A stretch of DNA of 51,733 nt from Bradyrhizobium sp. (GCF_004799445.1 NZ_SSNA01000104.1:1-51733); one strand, 5' to 3'. Counted from the stretch's first letter, positions 8,832-19,087 are shown. The notes: a model not told the origin generated them from the letters alone. Numbers and translations are program-made.

Positions 8832-9704
8832 TCATCCCCTCGCGGTTTTGTCCTTTTCGTTCTGCGCCTTGATGGCGTCGCGGGCCTGGGTCCAGTCGGC
8901 GTCGGACCAGTCGCGCAACTGATAGAAGTTGCCGCCCATCGCCAGCGCCTGGCCGCCGTCCATCGCGATGGTCTCGCCGTTGATCCAGTCGCAGCCGCCG
9001 GAGATCAGGAACACCGCAAGATTCTGCAGTTCCTCCATTTTGCCGACGCGGCCCATCGGGTTCGCCGCCTTGGTGCGGGCGCCGGCTTCGTCGCCGGGCT
9101 TGATGCGCTTGCTCATGCCTTCGGTCGGAATTTCGCCGGGCGCGATGCTGTTGAGCCGGATCCCGTAGCGTCCCCATTCCGTCGCCAGCGACATCGTCAT
9201 GGCATGGACTGCGGACTTGCTCATCGCCGACGGCACCACGTACGGGCTGCCGTTGCGGACCCAGGTGACGGTGATCGACACCACATTGCCCGGATGCTTG
9301 CCGGCGATCCAGCGCCGGCCCACCGCGTGCGTCACATAGAACGTGCCGTGCATGACGATGTTGGCGACCGCGTCGAAACCGCGTGGCGAAAGATCCTCGG
9401 TGCGCGAGATGAAGTTGCCGGCGGCGTTGTTGACGAGATCGGTGAGCGGCCCATCGGTGAAAATCGCATCGATCATCTGGTCGACGGCGAGCGCATCGCG
9501 GATATCGACGCCGTGGCTGGTGACGCGGCCGCCATAGAGGTCCATCAGTTCGGTCGCGGTTTCGTCGCAGACGATCTTGCGGCGGCCGCAGATATGGAGC
9601 TCGGCGCCGAGTTCAAGAAAGCGCGCCGCCATCGATTTGCCGAGCCCGGTGCCGCCACCCGTGACAAGGATACGCCGGCCTGCGAGGAGGTTTTCGCTGA
9701 ACAT
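8832..9704 (-). CDS. SDR oxidoreductase, 2,4-dienoyl-CoA reductase-like
   Basis: A 290-residue short-chain dehydrogenase. The nucleotide-binding TGGGTGLG lies near the N-terminus (residues 15-22) and NNAAGNF in the middle. The region that normally holds YxxxK reads PSAMSKSAVHAMTMSLATEW: the Lys is kept but the Tyr position is not. Together with NNAAGNF this is typical of the peroxisomal-type 2,4-dienoyl-CoA reductase group rather than ordinary alcohol dehydrogenases. It would assist beta-oxidation of unsaturated acyl-CoAs. The frame is open much further upstream, but that part is antisense to the crotonase gene; the ATG at 9704 with AGGGCGGAAA upstream fits the family start. It is transcribed divergently from the crotonase at 9811 across about 105 bases. 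Confidence 0.85.
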   Translation of the reverse strand: MFSENLLAGRRILVTGGGTGLGKSMAARFLELGAELHICGRRKIVCDETATELMDLYGGRVTSHGVDIRDALAVDQMIDAIFTDGPLTDLVNNAAGNFISRTEDLSPRGFDAVANIVMHGTFYVTHAVGRRWIAGKHPGNVVSITVTWVRNGSPYVVPSAMSKSAVHAMTMSLATEWGRYGIRLNSIAPGEIPTEGMSKRIKPGDEAGARTKAANPMGRVGKMEELQNLAVFLISGGCDWINGETIAMDGGQALAMGGNFYQLRDWSDADWTQARDAIKAQNEKDKTARG

Positions 9705-9810
9705 GGCAATTTCCGCCCTGAATGGATGTCTGTTAATTGGTTGATTGACTAAAACCGGACAAGGCTTTGATGTAAAGCGGCTTCCGCGAAAGCTGCAGGG
9801 GAGAATTCGG

Positions 9811-10623
9811 ATGGATGATCGCGTCAAGGTCACGATCTCGGACGGTATCGCCGATGTGCGGCTGGTTCGGGCGGACAAGATGAATGCGCTGGATGCCGCG
9901 ATGTTCGACGCGCTGGTTGCGGCCTCCGGACGGCTCGCCCACGAGAAAGGACTACGGGCGGTAGTGTTGTCCGGCGAAGGCCGTGCATTTTGCGCCGGGC
10001 TCGACATGGACAGCTTCGCCGCGATGAAGGCAGGCGGAGGTAACGGGATAGCGGGCGGTGAAAAGCGCGACCTCGTCGCGCGCACCCATGGCATCGCCAA
10101 CTTTCCGCAAGCCGCCGTCTGGGGATGGCGGCAGCTTCCGGTTCCGGTGATCGCCGCCATCCAGGGCGTCGCATTCGGCGGCGGCTTTCAGCTCGCGCTT
10201 GGCGCCGACATGCGGTTTCTTAGCCCTGACGCGCGGATGTCGATCATGGAGATCAAATGGGGGCTGGTGCCTGACATGGCGGGAACGCCGATCCTGGCGA
10301 GCCTGGTGCGCGACGACATCCTGCGCGAACTGACCTATACGGGCCGGGTTTTCTCGGCCCAGGAGGCCCTCGGTTACGGCCTCGCGACCCGGATCTGCGA
10401 TGACCCGCGCGCGGCCGCCTTCGACGTCGCGCAGGAAATCGCGGGCAAAAGTCCCGACGCCATCCGCGCCGCCAAGCGGCTTTTGAACAAACTCTCCGTC
10501 GATCCCGGTCCGGCATTGTTGGCCGAATCCGTCGAGCAGATGAAGCTGATCGGGAGCGCCAATCAGCTTGAGGCCGTGCGCGCCAATATCGACAAGCGCG
10601 CCCCGCGCTTCGCCGACAGCTGA
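9811..10623 (+). CDS. Enoyl-CoA hydratase/isomerase (crotonase family)
   Basis: A 270-residue crotonase-fold protein, distinct from the one at 6137. The oxyanion-hole segments are GEGRAFCAGLDMDSF and GVAFGGGFQLALGADMRF. The catalytic region reads EIKWGLVPDMAGTPILASLV, with Asp rather than Glu at the second acid position. The usual C-terminal helix (ANIDKRAPRF) closes it. The ATG at 9811 is supported by GGGGAG about eight bases upstream. It shares a short divergent control region with the dienoyl-CoA reductase-like gene, so both probably serve the same acyl-CoA degradation. The exact substrate is unknown. Confidence 0.88.
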   Translation: MDDRVKVTISDGIADVRLVRADKMNALDAAMFDALVAASGRLAHEKGLRAVVLSGEGRAFCAGLDMDSFAAMKAGGGNGIAGGEKRDLVARTHGIANFPQAAVWGWRQLPVPVIAAIQGVAFGGGFQLALGADMRFLSPDARMSIMEIKWGLVPDMAGTPILASLVRDDILRELTYTGRVFSAQEALGYGLATRICDDPRAAAFDVAQEIAGKSPDAIRAAKRLLNKLSVDPGPALLAESVEQMKLIGSANQLEAVRANIDKRAPRFADS

Positions 10624-10748
10624 ACAGCGGCGGAACCTCAATGGTCTGCGGAGGGGAGCAGGGGTAGGATCGCCCGTTTCTTGGTCTTGCGCTGCACCCA
10701 AAAAATTGCGACTCAAGGGTGCCGGGCAGTTTCTGGAGCATTTTGGCG

Positions 10749-13547
10749 ATGTCACCCCAGATCATGCCTTCCGACACCGACCTCAGGTCCAACCGCGCCG
10801 AGGAAGCCTCGGCGCTCGAAGAAGACATCCGGCTGCGGAATGACATCCGGCTGCTTGGACGCATCCTCGGCGACACCGTGCGCGACCAGGAAGGCGCCGA
10901 CGTGTTCGATCTGGTCGAGCGCATCCGGCAGACCTCGATCCGGTTTCACCGCGATGACGACAAGCCGGCGCGGCGCGAGCTTGAAATCATCCTCGACAGC
11001 ATGTCGACCAGCCAGACCGTGCGCATCGTCCGCGCCTTCAGCTATTTCTCGCACCTAGCCAACATCGCCGAAGACCAGAACAACATCCGCCAGATGCGGG
11101 CGCGCTCCAACGCCGGGGGAACGCCACGCCCGGGAACGCTGGCGCTGACGCTGTCACATGCGCGCGGGGCCGGTTTCAGCGCGGCCGACCTGCGCAAATT
11201 CTTCGCAACGGCCCTGGTCAGCCCGGTGCTGACGGCGCATCCCACCGAAGTTCGCCGCAAGAGCACGATCGATCGCGAAATGGAGATCGCAGCCCTGCTC
11301 GACCGGCGCGAACGGGTCCAGCTGACGCCGGAAGAACTCGAGCTGAGCGACGAGCAGTTGCGCCGCGCGGTGCTGACATTATGGCAAACCAACATTCTGC
11401 GCCGCACCAAGCTCACCGTGCTCGACGAGGTTGCCAACGGGCTGTCTTTTTACGACTACACGTTCCTGCACGAAGTGCCGCGGATGCATTGCGCGCTGGA
11501 GGACCGGTTGAACGAGGGCGACGGCGCCGCGCCGGGCGAACTGGCCTCGTTCCTGAGGATGGGAAGCTGGATCGGCGGCGATCGCGACGGCAATCCGTTC
11601 GTGACCGCGGAAGTGATGCGCGGCACGCTGAAGATGCAGTCGAGTCGCGTATTGCGCTTTTATCTCGAAGAACTGCACGTGCTCGGATCCGAATTGTCGC
11701 TCGCGGCGCATCTTGCGGATGTCTCGAAGGATCTGCGGGCACTCGCCGAGCGTTCGCCCGACACCTCGCCGCATCGAAGCGGCGAGCCCTACCGGCTGGC
11801 GGTGTCCGGCATCTACGCCCGGCTTACCGCCACCGCCGCGAGGCTCGATGTTGAAACCACCAGGGCGCCGGTCGGCGCGGCCGCGCCCTATGCCGATGTC
11901 GGAGAGTTCAAGGCCGACCTCGATATTCTCTATCGTTCGCTGATCTCGAACAATTCGCGCGTGATCGCGCGCGGACGGCTGCGCCACTTGCGCCGGGCGG
12001 TGGATTGTTTCGGCTTTCACCTGGCCAGCCTCGATATCAGGCAGAATTCGGCGGTGCATGAACGCACGGTCGCAGAACTGATCGATGCGGCGATGCCGGG
12101 CATGTCCTATCTGGCGTTGAACGAAGAGGGACGGGTCGCGCTTCTGATCAGCGAACTGCGCAATGCCCGTCCGCTGACGTCAAGCTTCGTGAAATACAGC
12201 GAGGAGACGGTGGGCGAACTGGCGGTGTTCCACGCGGCCGCCGAAGCCCACGCCAAATTCGGCGCCGATGCCATCCCCCAATGCATCATCTCGATGTGCA
12301 AGGGGATGTCGGACATGCTGGAGGTCGCGCTGCTCTTGAAGGAGGCGGGTCTCGTCGACCCCTCCGGCCGCAGCGCCATCAACATCGTGCCGCTGTTCGA
12401 GACCATCGAGGATCTGCAGGCGTCCGCCGGCATCATGGACCGGATGCTGTCGCTGCACGATTATCGCAAGCTGGTGGACAGCCGCGGCGCGGTGCAGGAA
12501 GTGATGCTCGGCTATTCGGACAGCAACAAGGATGGCGGCTTCGTCACCTCGGGCTGGGAACTCTACAAGGCCGAGATCGGCCTGATCGAAGTGTTCGAGC
12601 GCCACCATGTTCGCTTGCGGTTGTTCCACGGCCGCGGCGGTTCGGTCGGGCGCGGCGGCGGGCCGAGCTATGACGCCATCATCGCGCAGCCCGGCGGCGC
12701 CGTGAACGGCCAGATCCGGATCACCGAGCAGGGCGAAATCATCTCCAGCAAATATTCCAACAGCGAGGTCGGCCGCAACAATCTGGAAGTGCTTGCCGCG
12801 GCGACGCTCGAGGCAAGCCTGCTGCAGCCAAAGCACAGCGCGCCCAACGCGGATTATTTGAGGGCGATGGAGCAGCTATCGGCGCTGGCCTTCAAGGCCT
12901 ATCGCGGGCTGGTCTATGAGACCGAGGGCTTTGCCGAATACTTCTGGGCCTCGACCGTCATCACCGAGATCGCCACGCTCAACATCGGCAGCCGGCCGGC
13001 GTCGCGCAAGAAAACCCGCGAGATCGAGGACCTGCGCGCCATTCCCTGGGTGTTCAGCTGGGCGCAATGCCGGCTGATGCTGCCGGGATGGTACGGCTTT
13101 GGCAGCGCGATTGAAGCCTGGATCAAGGAGCATCCCGACAAGGGCATGCCGTTCCTGAAGGAGCTTTACCGCGAGTGGCCGTTCTTCCGCACGCTGTTGT
13201 CGAACATGGACATGGTGCTGGCCAAGAGCTCGATCGCGATCGCCTCGCGCTATGCCGAACTGGTGCCGGACGTCGCCTTGCGCGAAAGTATTTTCGGGCG
13301 CATCCGGAGCGAATGGCAGACCTCGATTGATCTGCTGCTGGACATCATGGGGCAGGAGCGCCTGCTGCAGAGCAACCCGCTGCTGGAGCGCTCGATCCGC
13401 AACCGCTTTCCCTATCTCGATCCGTTGAACCATGTGCAGGTGGAGCTCCTGAAGGAGCACCGCGCGCAGAACCCCGACGATGCGGTGCTGCGCGGCATCC
13501 AGATCACAATCAATGGTATTTCGGCGGGGTTGAGGAATAGCGGGTGA
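10749..13547 (+). CDS. ppc: Phosphoenolpyruvate carboxylase
   Basis: Carboxylates PEP to oxaloacetate, refilling the TCA cycle. At 932 residues it has the usual bacterial length. The catalytic His motif is [13 protein letters not shown] (about residue 164), the PEP/Mg site [15 protein letters not shown] (about 277) and the glycine-rich catalytic loop [19 protein letters not shown] (about 626), followed by [13 protein letters not shown]. The C-terminus RNSG matches the conserved R-N-(T/S)-G end that completes the active site and carries regulation. The ATG at 10749 with GGAG upstream is preferred; starts at 10719 and 10764 are possible. It is a stand-alone gene with no visible pathway link to its neighbours. 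Confidence 0.97.
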   Translation: MSPQIMPSDTDLRSNRAEEASALEEDIRLRNDIRLLGRILGDTVRDQEGADVFDLVERIRQTSIRFHRDDDKPARRELEIILDSMSTSQTVRIVRAFSYFSHLANIAEDQNNIRQMRARSNAGGTPRPGTLALTLSHARGAGFSAADLRKFFATALVSPVLTAHPTEVRRKSTIDREMEIAALLDRRERVQLTPEELELSDEQLRRAVLTLWQTNILRRTKLTVLDEVANGLSFYDYTFLHEVPRMHCALEDRLNEGDGAAPGELASFLRMGSWIGGDRDGNPFVTAEVMRGTLKMQSSRVLRFYLEELHVLGSELSLAAHLADVSKDLRALAERSPDTSPHRSGEPYRLAVSGIYARLTATAARLDVETTRAPVGAAAPYADVGEFKADLDILYRSLISNNSRVIARGRLRHLRRAVDCFGFHLASLDIRQNSAVHERTVAELIDAAMPGMSYLALNEEGRVALLISELRNARPLTSSFVKYSEETVGELAVFHAAAEAHAKFGADAIPQCIISMCKGMSDMLEVALLLKEAGLVDPSGRSAINIVPLFETIEDLQASAGIMDRMLSLHDYRKLVDSRGAVQEVMLGYSDSNKDGGFVTSGWELYKAEIGLIEVFERHHVRLRLFHGRGGSVGRGGGPSYDAIIAQPGGAVNGQIRITEQGEIISSKYSNSEVGRNNLEVLAAATLEASLLQPKHSAPNADYLRAMEQLSALAFKAYRGLVYETEGFAEYFWASTVITEIATLNIGSRPASRKKTREIEDLRAIPWVFSWAQCRLMLPGWYGFGSAIEAWIKEHPDKGMPFLKELYREWPFFRTLLSNMDMVLAKSSIAIASRYAELVPDVALRESIFGRIRSEWQTSIDLLLDIMGQERLLQSNPLLERSIRNRFPYLDPLNHVQVELLKEHRAQNPDDAVLRGIQITINGISAGLRNSG

Positions 13548-13631
13548 GGTGGATGTGCATGACGAAGTGGCGAATGGAATATCCCCATCCGCCCCTTTTC
13601 GTCGCTCAATCGGCAATGATGCGAGAGATGG

Positions 13632-14801
13632 TCACGGCTTCATGGCGCCCTGAACACTCGTGTAGACCGCATAGAGTGATGTCGAGCCGCAGATGTAAAG
13701 TCTATTCCGGTACGTACCGCCGAAGCACAGATTGGCAACAGTCTCCGGTATGTGGATTTTGCCGAGCAGGTCGCCGTCAGGCGCGTAGCAGCGCACACCG
13801 TCCTCGTTCGGGTCGCCCCAACCCACGGAGCACCAAATCCGCCCGTCGGTGTCACAACGCATCCCGTCGGTGATACTGGGCTTCGGCATTTCCGCAAAGA
13901 CTTTACCGTTCGAAACCTTTCCAGCGCCGACATCCACGTCGAACACGCGGATATGGGAGGGGTTGTCCGGCCCGTCGGTGAAGCCCGTGTCGATCACATA
14001 GAGCTTCTTCTCGTCGGGCGAGAAGGTGATGCCGTTGGGCTCCACAAAGTCATCGACGACAACTTTGACGTCACCAGATTTCGGATCCACCCGGTAGACA
14101 TTATGCTTTTCCTGCTCGGGCGCGGCTTTGATGCCCTCGTAATTGCCGCCGATACCGTAAACGGGATCGGTGAACCAGATCGAACCATCGGAGGCGACGA
14201 CCGCGTCGTTCGGCGAGTTCAGCTTCTTGCCGTTGTACTTGTCGGCGATGATGGTGATCGAGCCGTCGAGCTCAGTACGGGTGACCCGTCGGCCGCTGTG
14301 TTCGCACGTGATCAGGCGTCCTTCCCGGTCAATGGTGTTGCCGTTCGAGTTCATCGACGGCTGGCGGAATACGCTCAAATGACCATCATCCTCCGAATAG
14401 CGCATGATGCGATTGTTGGGAATGTCGCTGAACAACACGTAGCGGCCAGCCGGAAAGTAGACCGGTCCCTCCGCCCAGCGGAATCCGGTTGCGACGCGCT
14501 CAACCGCCATGGTGCCGGCGAAGGCCGGAAAACCGGATGGCCCAAAAGAGACCTTTGGCTTCTTGAGAGACTCCAGGTGAGAATCCGGATAGCGGCTCCC
14601 GGAGAGTGGCCCCAAGGGCAACCGCTCGGTTGACCTGGTCGGAACGCCGGTTTCGCCAAACGGCGTGACGGTCGCTGCAGAGGCCGCCTTCACGGTCACA
14701 GCCGTGGCGGCGATCGCTGCGGCGCCGCGCAACAGGTTGCGGCGGTTGACTGCGGCCGATGCCGCCTCGGCCTGGTGATCGGATTGTATTGGATTTGTCA
14801 T
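13632..14801 (-). CDS. Tat-exported SMP-30/gluconolactonase-like protein
   Basis: A 389-residue beta-propeller protein of the SMP-30/gluconolaconase/LRE family, which hydrolyses sugar or other lactones using a bound divalent metal. Recognisable elements are RWAEGPVYFP, NGNTIDREGRLITCEHSGRRVTR, LNSPNDAVVASDGSIWFTDP, EPNGITFSPDEKKLYVIDTG and DGMRCDTDGRIWCSVGWGDP; the E, N and D ligands sit in these blocks. The N-terminus carries a twin-arginine signal, NRRNLLRGAAAIAATAVTV, ending near ASA, so it should be folded and then exported to the periplasm. The ATG at 14801 has an ideal GGGAGG. It converges on ppc. A BVMO-derived lactone could be a substrate, but nothing here proves it. Confidence 0.87.
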   Translation of the reverse strand: MTNPIQSDHQAEAASAAVNRRNLLRGAAAIAATAVTVKAASAATVTPFGETGVPTRSTERLPLGPLSGSRYPDSHLESLKKPKVSFGPSGFPAFAGTMAVERVATGFRWAEGPVYFPAGRYVLFSDIPNNRIMRYSEDDGHLSVFRQPSMNSNGNTIDREGRLITCEHSGRRVTRTELDGSITIIADKYNGKKLNSPNDAVVASDGSIWFTDPVYGIGGNYEGIKAAPEQEKHNVYRVDPKSGDVKVVVDDFVEPNGITFSPDEKKLYVIDTGFTDGPDNPSHIRVFDVDVGAGKVSNGKVFAEMPKPSITDGMRCDTDGRIWCSVGWGDPNEDGVRCYAPDGDLLGKIHIPETVANLCFGGTYRNRLYICGSTSLYAVYTSVQGAMKP

Positions 14802-14914
14802 GATTTCCTCCCGTATTTTGTTGTTGGGGAGGAAATCCTGCGCCGACATTTCGGCATAAAGCGGGCGAGGGGCGAAGGAACAACCGGAGTTGGGGGTAAG
14901 ACAAAGATATGCGG

Positions 14915-14940
14915 GTCGTTCCTGCGAACGCAGGGACGAC
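14915..14940. repeat. Single-arm CCTGCGAACGCAGG hairpin
   Basis: A short near-perfect palindrome (GTCGTTCCTGC-GAAC-GCAGGGACGAC) of the same family as 8709-8827. It lies about 20 bases downstream of the SDR stop at 14963 on the minus strand, so it may help end that transcript, although no U-run follows. Confidence 0.65.
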
Positions 14941-14962
14941 CTCTGAAGAGATAACGCGACCG

Positions 14963-15877
14963 CTAGACCGCATCCCAATTGAAAATATCCGCCGAGCGGT
15001 CGAGCTTGTAGAACGACGATTTCAGCGCCGGCATGGCATGCTCGGCGATGGTCTGCGCGGTCCAGCCCTCGCCGCGATGGATCGAGCGCAGCGGACGCGA
15101 CTGGCTCATCAGGAAGATCTCGTTCATCCGCACGGCGAAGATCTGCCCGGTCACGTCTTTCGCGGCGTCGCTGAGCAGGAAGGCCACGATCGGCGCGATC
15201 TTTTCCGGGCCCATCTGCTGAATTTTTTCCACCCTTGCTTTCTCCGCTTCGGTTTCGGTCGGAATGGTGCCGATCAGGCGGCTCCAGGCGAAGGGCGACA
15301 CGCAATTCGAGCGTACATTGAAGCGGTTCATGTCGAGCGCGATCGATTTCGACAGGCCGACGATGCCGAGTTTGGCGGCGGCGTAATTGGCCTGGCCGAA
15401 ATTGCCGACCAGGCCCGAGGTCGAGGTAAAGTGGACGAACGAACCGCTTTCCTGCTCGCGGAACAACCGCGCCGCGGCGTGCGAGACGTAGAACGAGCCC
15501 ATCAGATGCACCTTGATGACGGACTCGAAGGCGTCGATGCTCATGCGGTGAAAGATCGCGTCGCGCAGGATGCCGGCATTATTGACGATGCCGTCGAGCT
15601 TGCCAAAACTGTCGACCGCCATCTTGACGATCCGGCTGGCCGGAACCGCTTCCGCGACGGTCTCGAAATTCGCCACCGCCGTGCCGCCGCGCTTTCTGAT
15701 TTCCTCGACCACCTCCTCGGCCGGCGAGGCGTTCGAGCCGGAGCCGTCGGCGGCGACGCCGGGATCGTTGACCACGACCTTGGCGCCCTCGGCTGCACAA
15801 AGCAGCGCGATCTCGCGCCCGATGCCACGCCCGGCGCCGGTGACGACGATGGATTTGTCCTGCAGTGATTTGGTCAT
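14963..15877 (-). CDS. SDR oxidoreductase, 3-hydroxyacyl-CoA dehydrogenase-like (HSD17B4/MFE type)
   Basis: A 304-residue short-chain dehydrogenase. It has TGAGRGIGREIAL at residues 13-25, NNAGILRD in the middle, and an intact catalytic triad with Ser in FTSTSGLVGN and YAAAKLGIVGLSK. The long loop after beta-2 (VNDPGVAADGSGSNASPAEEVVEEI) is characteristic of the dehydrogenase unit of multifunctional enzyme type 2 and related 3-hydroxyacyl-CoA or hydroxysteroid dehydrogenases. A C-terminal extension of about 60 residues follows the SDR fold. The ATG at 15877 is supported by an upstream GGAG. It is the third gene of a minus-strand series after the DUF35 protein and thiolase, consistent with a beta-oxidation-like module. 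Confidence 0.85.
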   Translation of the reverse strand: MTKSLQDKSIVVTGAGRGIGREIALLCAAEGAKVVVNDPGVAADGSGSNASPAEEVVEEIRKRGGTAVANFETVAEAVPASRIVKMAVDSFGKLDGIVNNAGILRDAIFHRMSIDAFESVIKVHLMGSFYVSHAAARLFREQESGSFVHFTSTSGLVGNFGQANYAAAKLGIVGLSKSIALDMNRFNVRSNCVSPFAWSRLIGTIPTETEAEKARVEKIQQMGPEKIAPIVAFLLSDAAKDVTGQIFAVRMNEIFLMSQSRPLRSIHRGEGWTAQTIAEHAMPALKSSFYKLDRSADIFNWDAV

Positions 15878-15907
15878 GGGGTGCTCCGGCTTCTGATGTT
15901 TTGCTCA

Positions 15908-16050
15908 ATCACCTCGCCCCGCTTGCGGGGAGAGGTCGAAATTCGCGATAGCGAATTTCGGGTGAGGGGGACTCTCCGCGAGACCGAATGCGTCGATAAA
16001 GCCCCTCACCCCAACCCTCTCCCCGCGAAGAGCGGGGTGAGGGGGAGGAG
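15908..16050. repeat. CCTC-CCCCGC intergenic repeat element
   Basis: It begins CCTCGCCCCGCTTGCGGGG, contains GAAATTCGCGATAGCGAATTTC, and ends with CTCTCCCCGCGAAGAGCGGGG, so it holds three hairpins in 140 bases. It fills most of the gap between the thiolase stop (16077) and the SDR start (15877). Elements of this sort are common between genes in Rhizobiales. Confidence 0.8.
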
Positions 16051-16076
16051 GGAGCCACGCGTCGCTCACGAAATAC

Positions 16077-17216
16077 TCATCTCTCGTTCGTAAAAATAAT
16101 CGTGCCACTTGCGGCGAACATGCCGCCGACGCCGTGGCAGACCGAAATCTTCGCGCCCGGAACCTGCGCCGGCGCGATGCCGCGCATTTGCCGCACACTC
16201 TCCTGCAGCGCGTACATGCCATACATGCCCGAATGCATGTAGCTGAGACCGCCGCCGTTGGTGTTGAGCGGCAGCTTGCCGCCGGGTCTTGTGTTGCCGT
16301 CGGCGATGAACTGGCCGGTTTCTTCATGCGGCATGAAACCGAGATCGCCGAGACCGTAGAGCGGCAAATGCGCGAACGCATCGTAGATCATCAGATGATC
16401 GACGTCCTTGTGGCTGATGCCGGCCTCGCGGAAGGCTAGGGGCCCGGCGACCCTGAACGCGCGCGAGCTGTCGAACGTCTGCATTTGGCTGACCATCGGC
16501 GTTTCCACGCTCTCGCCGGTGCCGAGGATATAGACCGGCCGCTTTGGAAAGTCCCGCGCACGATCGGCCGAGGTCAGGATCAGCGCGCCGCCACCGTCGG
16601 TGACGAGGCAGCATTGCAGGATGCGGAACGGATAGGCGATCATCCGCGAATTCAGCACATCCTCGACCGTGATCGGCGTCTTCATGGTGGCGCGCGGATT
16701 CTTCGCGGCCCATTCGCGCTGTACCACCGCAACCATGGCGATTTGTTCATGGGTGATGCCGTGGGTCTTCATGTAGCGCAGCACCGGTATCGGAAACGTG
16801 CTGGCCGGCGTTGAGACGCCGTAGGGTAGCTCGAACTGCCCGTTCAGGCTGTCGGGACCGATCATGCGCGGGGTGCGGCCGATATTCGATTTGCCGCTCT
16901 CGGCATGGGTAATCAGCACCGTCTTGCACAGCCCGGCTTCGATCGCAGCGGCGGCGTGGCGGACATGCAGCATGAAGGAACAACCACCGACCGAGGTGCC
17001 GTCGACCCAGGTCGGGGTGATGCCGAGGTAATGGGCGATCTGCTGCGGCGTCTCGACCGCGGTGGCAAAGCCGTCGATATCGGATAGTTTCAGGCCGGCA
17101 TCGGCGATGGCGTTCAGCGCCGCATCCGCGTGCAGCTGGATCTGCGACACGTTCGGGATGACGCCGAGTTCGGTGGTTTCGGCGGCGCCGACGACCGCAA
17201 CCGGGTTCCTGCGCAT
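16077..17216 (-). CDS. Thiolase / lipid-transfer-type thiolase (SCP-x, Ltp family)
   Basis: A 379-residue thiolase-fold protein of the SCP2-thiolase/lipid-transfer group, acting on acyl-CoA thioesters. The nucleophile region reads GTSVGGCSFMLHVRHAAAAI with the Cys present. The C-terminal block CHGVGGMFAASGT corresponds to the catalytic HG-GG region. The middle holds TDGGGALILTSADRA and NTNGGGLSYMHSGMYG. The ATG at 17216 begins five bases after the stop of the DUF35 gene, implying tight coupling. Thiolase plus DUF35 pairs form complexes in steroid side-chain degradation, where some act as retro-aldolases. The Cys here leaves true thiolysis possible. The frame is open upstream but antisense there. 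Confidence 0.85.
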   Translation of the reverse strand: MRRNPVAVVGAAETTELGVIPNVSQIQLHADAALNAIADAGLKLSDIDGFATAVETPQQIAHYLGITPTWVDGTSVGGCSFMLHVRHAAAAIEAGLCKTVLITHAESGKSNIGRTPRMIGPDSLNGQFELPYGVSTPASTFPIPVLRYMKTHGITHEQIAMVAVVQREWAAKNPRATMKTPITVEDVLNSRMIAYPFRILQCCLVTDGGGALILTSADRARDFPKRPVYILGTGESVETPMVSQMQTFDSSRAFRVAGPLAFREAGISHKDVDHLMIYDAFAHLPLYGLGDLGFMPHEETGQFIADGNTRPGGKLPLNTNGGGLSYMHSGMYGMYALQESVRQMRGIAPAQVPGAKISVCHGVGGMFAASGTIIFTNER

Positions 17217-17221
17217 GATGC

Positions 17222-17632
17222 TTACCCCTTCGCCGGACGGAACAGGGGCAGGGTGATGTTGTCGTCGAGCTTTTCGAACGCGACTTCGAGCTTCATGTCG
17301 AGTTCGAGTGCCTCCGGCGTCTGCGGACAATCGACGATATTGCTCATCATGCGCGGACCTTCGTCCAGTTCCACGACCGCGATGGCATAAGGTGGCGTGA
17401 AGCCCGGGACCGGCCGGTGATGGATGACGTAGCTGTAGAGCGTGGCCTTGCCGGTTGCCTTGAACACGCTGACCTTGCGTGAGGCGCAGGCGGGGCAGAA
17501 CGGGCGCGGTGGGAAATAGACATGGGCGCAGCCGTCGCAACGCTGCAGCCGCAGTTCATTCGCGCGCGTGCCGTCCCAGAAATGCTGGGTTTCCGGTGTC
17601 GGTTTCGGGCGTGCGCGCGCCGGCTCGGCCAT
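17222..17632 (-). CDS. Zn-ribbon/OB-fold protein (DUF35), thiolase partner
   Basis: A 136-residue protein with an N-terminal rubredoxin-like zinc ribbon, CDGCAHVYFPPRPFCPACAS (C-x2-C...C-x2-C), followed by an OB fold (LYSYVIHHRPVPGFTPPYAIAVV...). Such proteins pair with SCP2-type thiolases and stabilise or complete their active site, as ChsH2-type domains do with Ltp2. It directly precedes the thiolase gene, supporting that role. The ATG at 17632 is chosen because GGGAGGG stands nine bases upstream. The 207 bases to the next start at 17840 form a divergent control region for this operon and the Liv operon; I see no clear operator there. Confidence 0.87.
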   Translation of the reverse strand: MAEPARARPKPTPETQHFWDGTRANELRLQRCDGCAHVYFPPRPFCPACASRKVSVFKATGKATLYSYVIHHRPVPGFTPPYAIAVVELDEGPRMMSNIVDCPQTPEALELDMKLEVAFEKLDDNITLPLFRPAKG

Positions 17633-17839
17633 GTCGGTGATCCCTCCCTGAGCGGGCTCGCTTCGATCCGCCCGTTTTGATCTTGATGCGACATTGGACG
17701 GCCCGGCGTCAACGGTCCAGCGGACCGCCCGCATGTCGCCTATTCCGGTACACGCACTATTGCCTGGTCCGGAGCGCTTGTATCCCGGCGACCGCCCGCG
17801 CTATTGTCCGCCGGAATGAAGAAATGCCGGGAGGATTTG

Positions 17840-19087
17840 ATGCTGAGGGTGATGGGCGCGGTGGTGCTTGCAGGTTTGACCTATGCCGCGCAGGCATTTG
17901 CCGCCGATGTGCCGGCCGAAATCAAGATCGGCACGCTCTATGCCTCATCCGGGCGCTACGCGTCGATTTCGATGCCGGTTTATAGCGCGCTCAAGCTCTG
18001 GGCCGACCAGAAAAATGCCGACGGCGGGGTCTATGTAAAGGCTTTCGATAAGAAGGTCCCGGTCAAGCTTGTCGCTTACGACGATCAGAGCAACACCGCT
18101 ACCGCCTCGACGCTCTACAATCAGCTGGTCACCCAGGACAAGGTCGACCTCCTGGTCGCGGATTCCGGCTCGGTGCTGACCGCGCCCGCGGTGGCGATTG
18201 CGCGCGACCGCAAGATGTTCCTGTTCGACCAGACCGGAACCGGCGCCAGCTTTTTCTCCAAGGACAATCCCTATATCGCGCTGATGGCCGACCCGGTCTC
18301 GACCATCTGGCCAAAACCGGTCGCGGATTTCATTTCGCATGACGGGCCGGGCCTCGGGATCAAGAAAATCGCGATTCTCTACTCGACCAACGAGTTCACC
18401 GGCACCCAGGCCAACGCCTTCCGCAAATTCGTCAAGGATTCCGGAGCGCCGATCGAAATCGTCTACGACCAGGGCATTCCCACCGAGACCACCAACTACA
18501 CCGTTATCATCAACAACATCAACAATACCCAGCCGGACGCGGTGATCCATTTCGGCTACGCGCCCAACGACATCGCGTTCCTGCGCAATGTCGCCGATGT
18601 CGGCGTCAAGTTCAAAATGCTGTTCTGCATTTATGCCGGCCTTGAGACCGAGCTGCTAGAAAAAAACGTCGGCGAGAAGGGCCTCGAGCACGTCTTCACC
18701 TATGTGCCGCCCTCGGAGGTGGACTATCCGGTCAACTTCGGCATGAACATGAAGGATTATAAGGCCGCCTGGGAAAAGAAATATCCCGACGGCAAGATCG
18801 AGTTCGGCTTCAACGCCGTTGCCGGATACACCACCGGGCTGATCATCGAGAAGACGCTTTCAGTTGCGGCCAGTCTCGATCAGCTCGAGCTGCGGCGCGC
18901 CGTGTTCAGCCTGTCCGGAGAGCTCAAGACGCTTGATGGCACCTTCGCGCTCGATGAAATGGGCGGTCAGATCGGCGAGTTGACCCCGCTCGGGCAACTG
19001 GCGCTCGACGATCACGGCCATATCAAATTTATCTCGATCTATCCGCACGAGACCGCCACCGGCAAGCCGGTCTATCCGCGTCCATGA
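17840..19087 (+). CDS. ABC transporter periplasmic binding protein (Leu/Ile/Val-type)
   Basis: Binds a solute in the periplasm and delivers it to the LivHM-type permease encoded next. Residues 1-22 are a Sec signal peptide (MLRVMGAVVLAGLTYAAQAFA). The mature protein has the type I periplasmic fold, starting EIKIGTLYASSGRYAS and containing KVDLLVADSGSV and KKIAILYSTNEFTG. The ATG at 17840 has a strong GGGAGG; upstream in-frame starts would spoil the signal peptide. The ligand is probably not a simple branched-chain amino acid, because the operon continues into AtuA-like and amidase genes and diverges from a thiolase operon. Confidence 0.88.
   Translation: MLRVMGAVVLAGLTYAAQAFAADVPAEIKIGTLYASSGRYASISMPVYSALKLWADQKNADGGVYVKAFDKKVPVKLVAYDDQSNTATASTLYNQLVTQDKVDLLVADSGSVLTAPAVAIARDRKMFLFDQTGTGASFFSKDNPYIALMADPVSTIWPKPVADFISHDGPGLGIKKIAILYSTNEFTGTQANAFRKFVKDSGAPIEIVYDQGIPTETTNYTVIINNINNTQPDAVIHFGYAPNDIAFLRNVADVGVKFKMLFCIYAGLETELLEKNVGEKGLEHVFTYVPPSEVDYPVNFGMNMKDYKAAWEKKYPDGKIEFGFNAVAGYTTGLIIEKTLSVAASLDQLELRRAVFSLSGELKTLDGTFALDEMGGQIGELTPLGQLALDDHGHIKFISIYPHETATGKPVYPRP

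Noticed and set aside
6925..8922. Very long open frame on the plus strand opposite the acyl-CoA ligase
   Set aside because: It is antisense to a gene with full ANL motifs, starts in a palindromic repeat and shows only low-complexity Arg/Gly/His-rich translation typical of reverse frames in GC-rich DNA.
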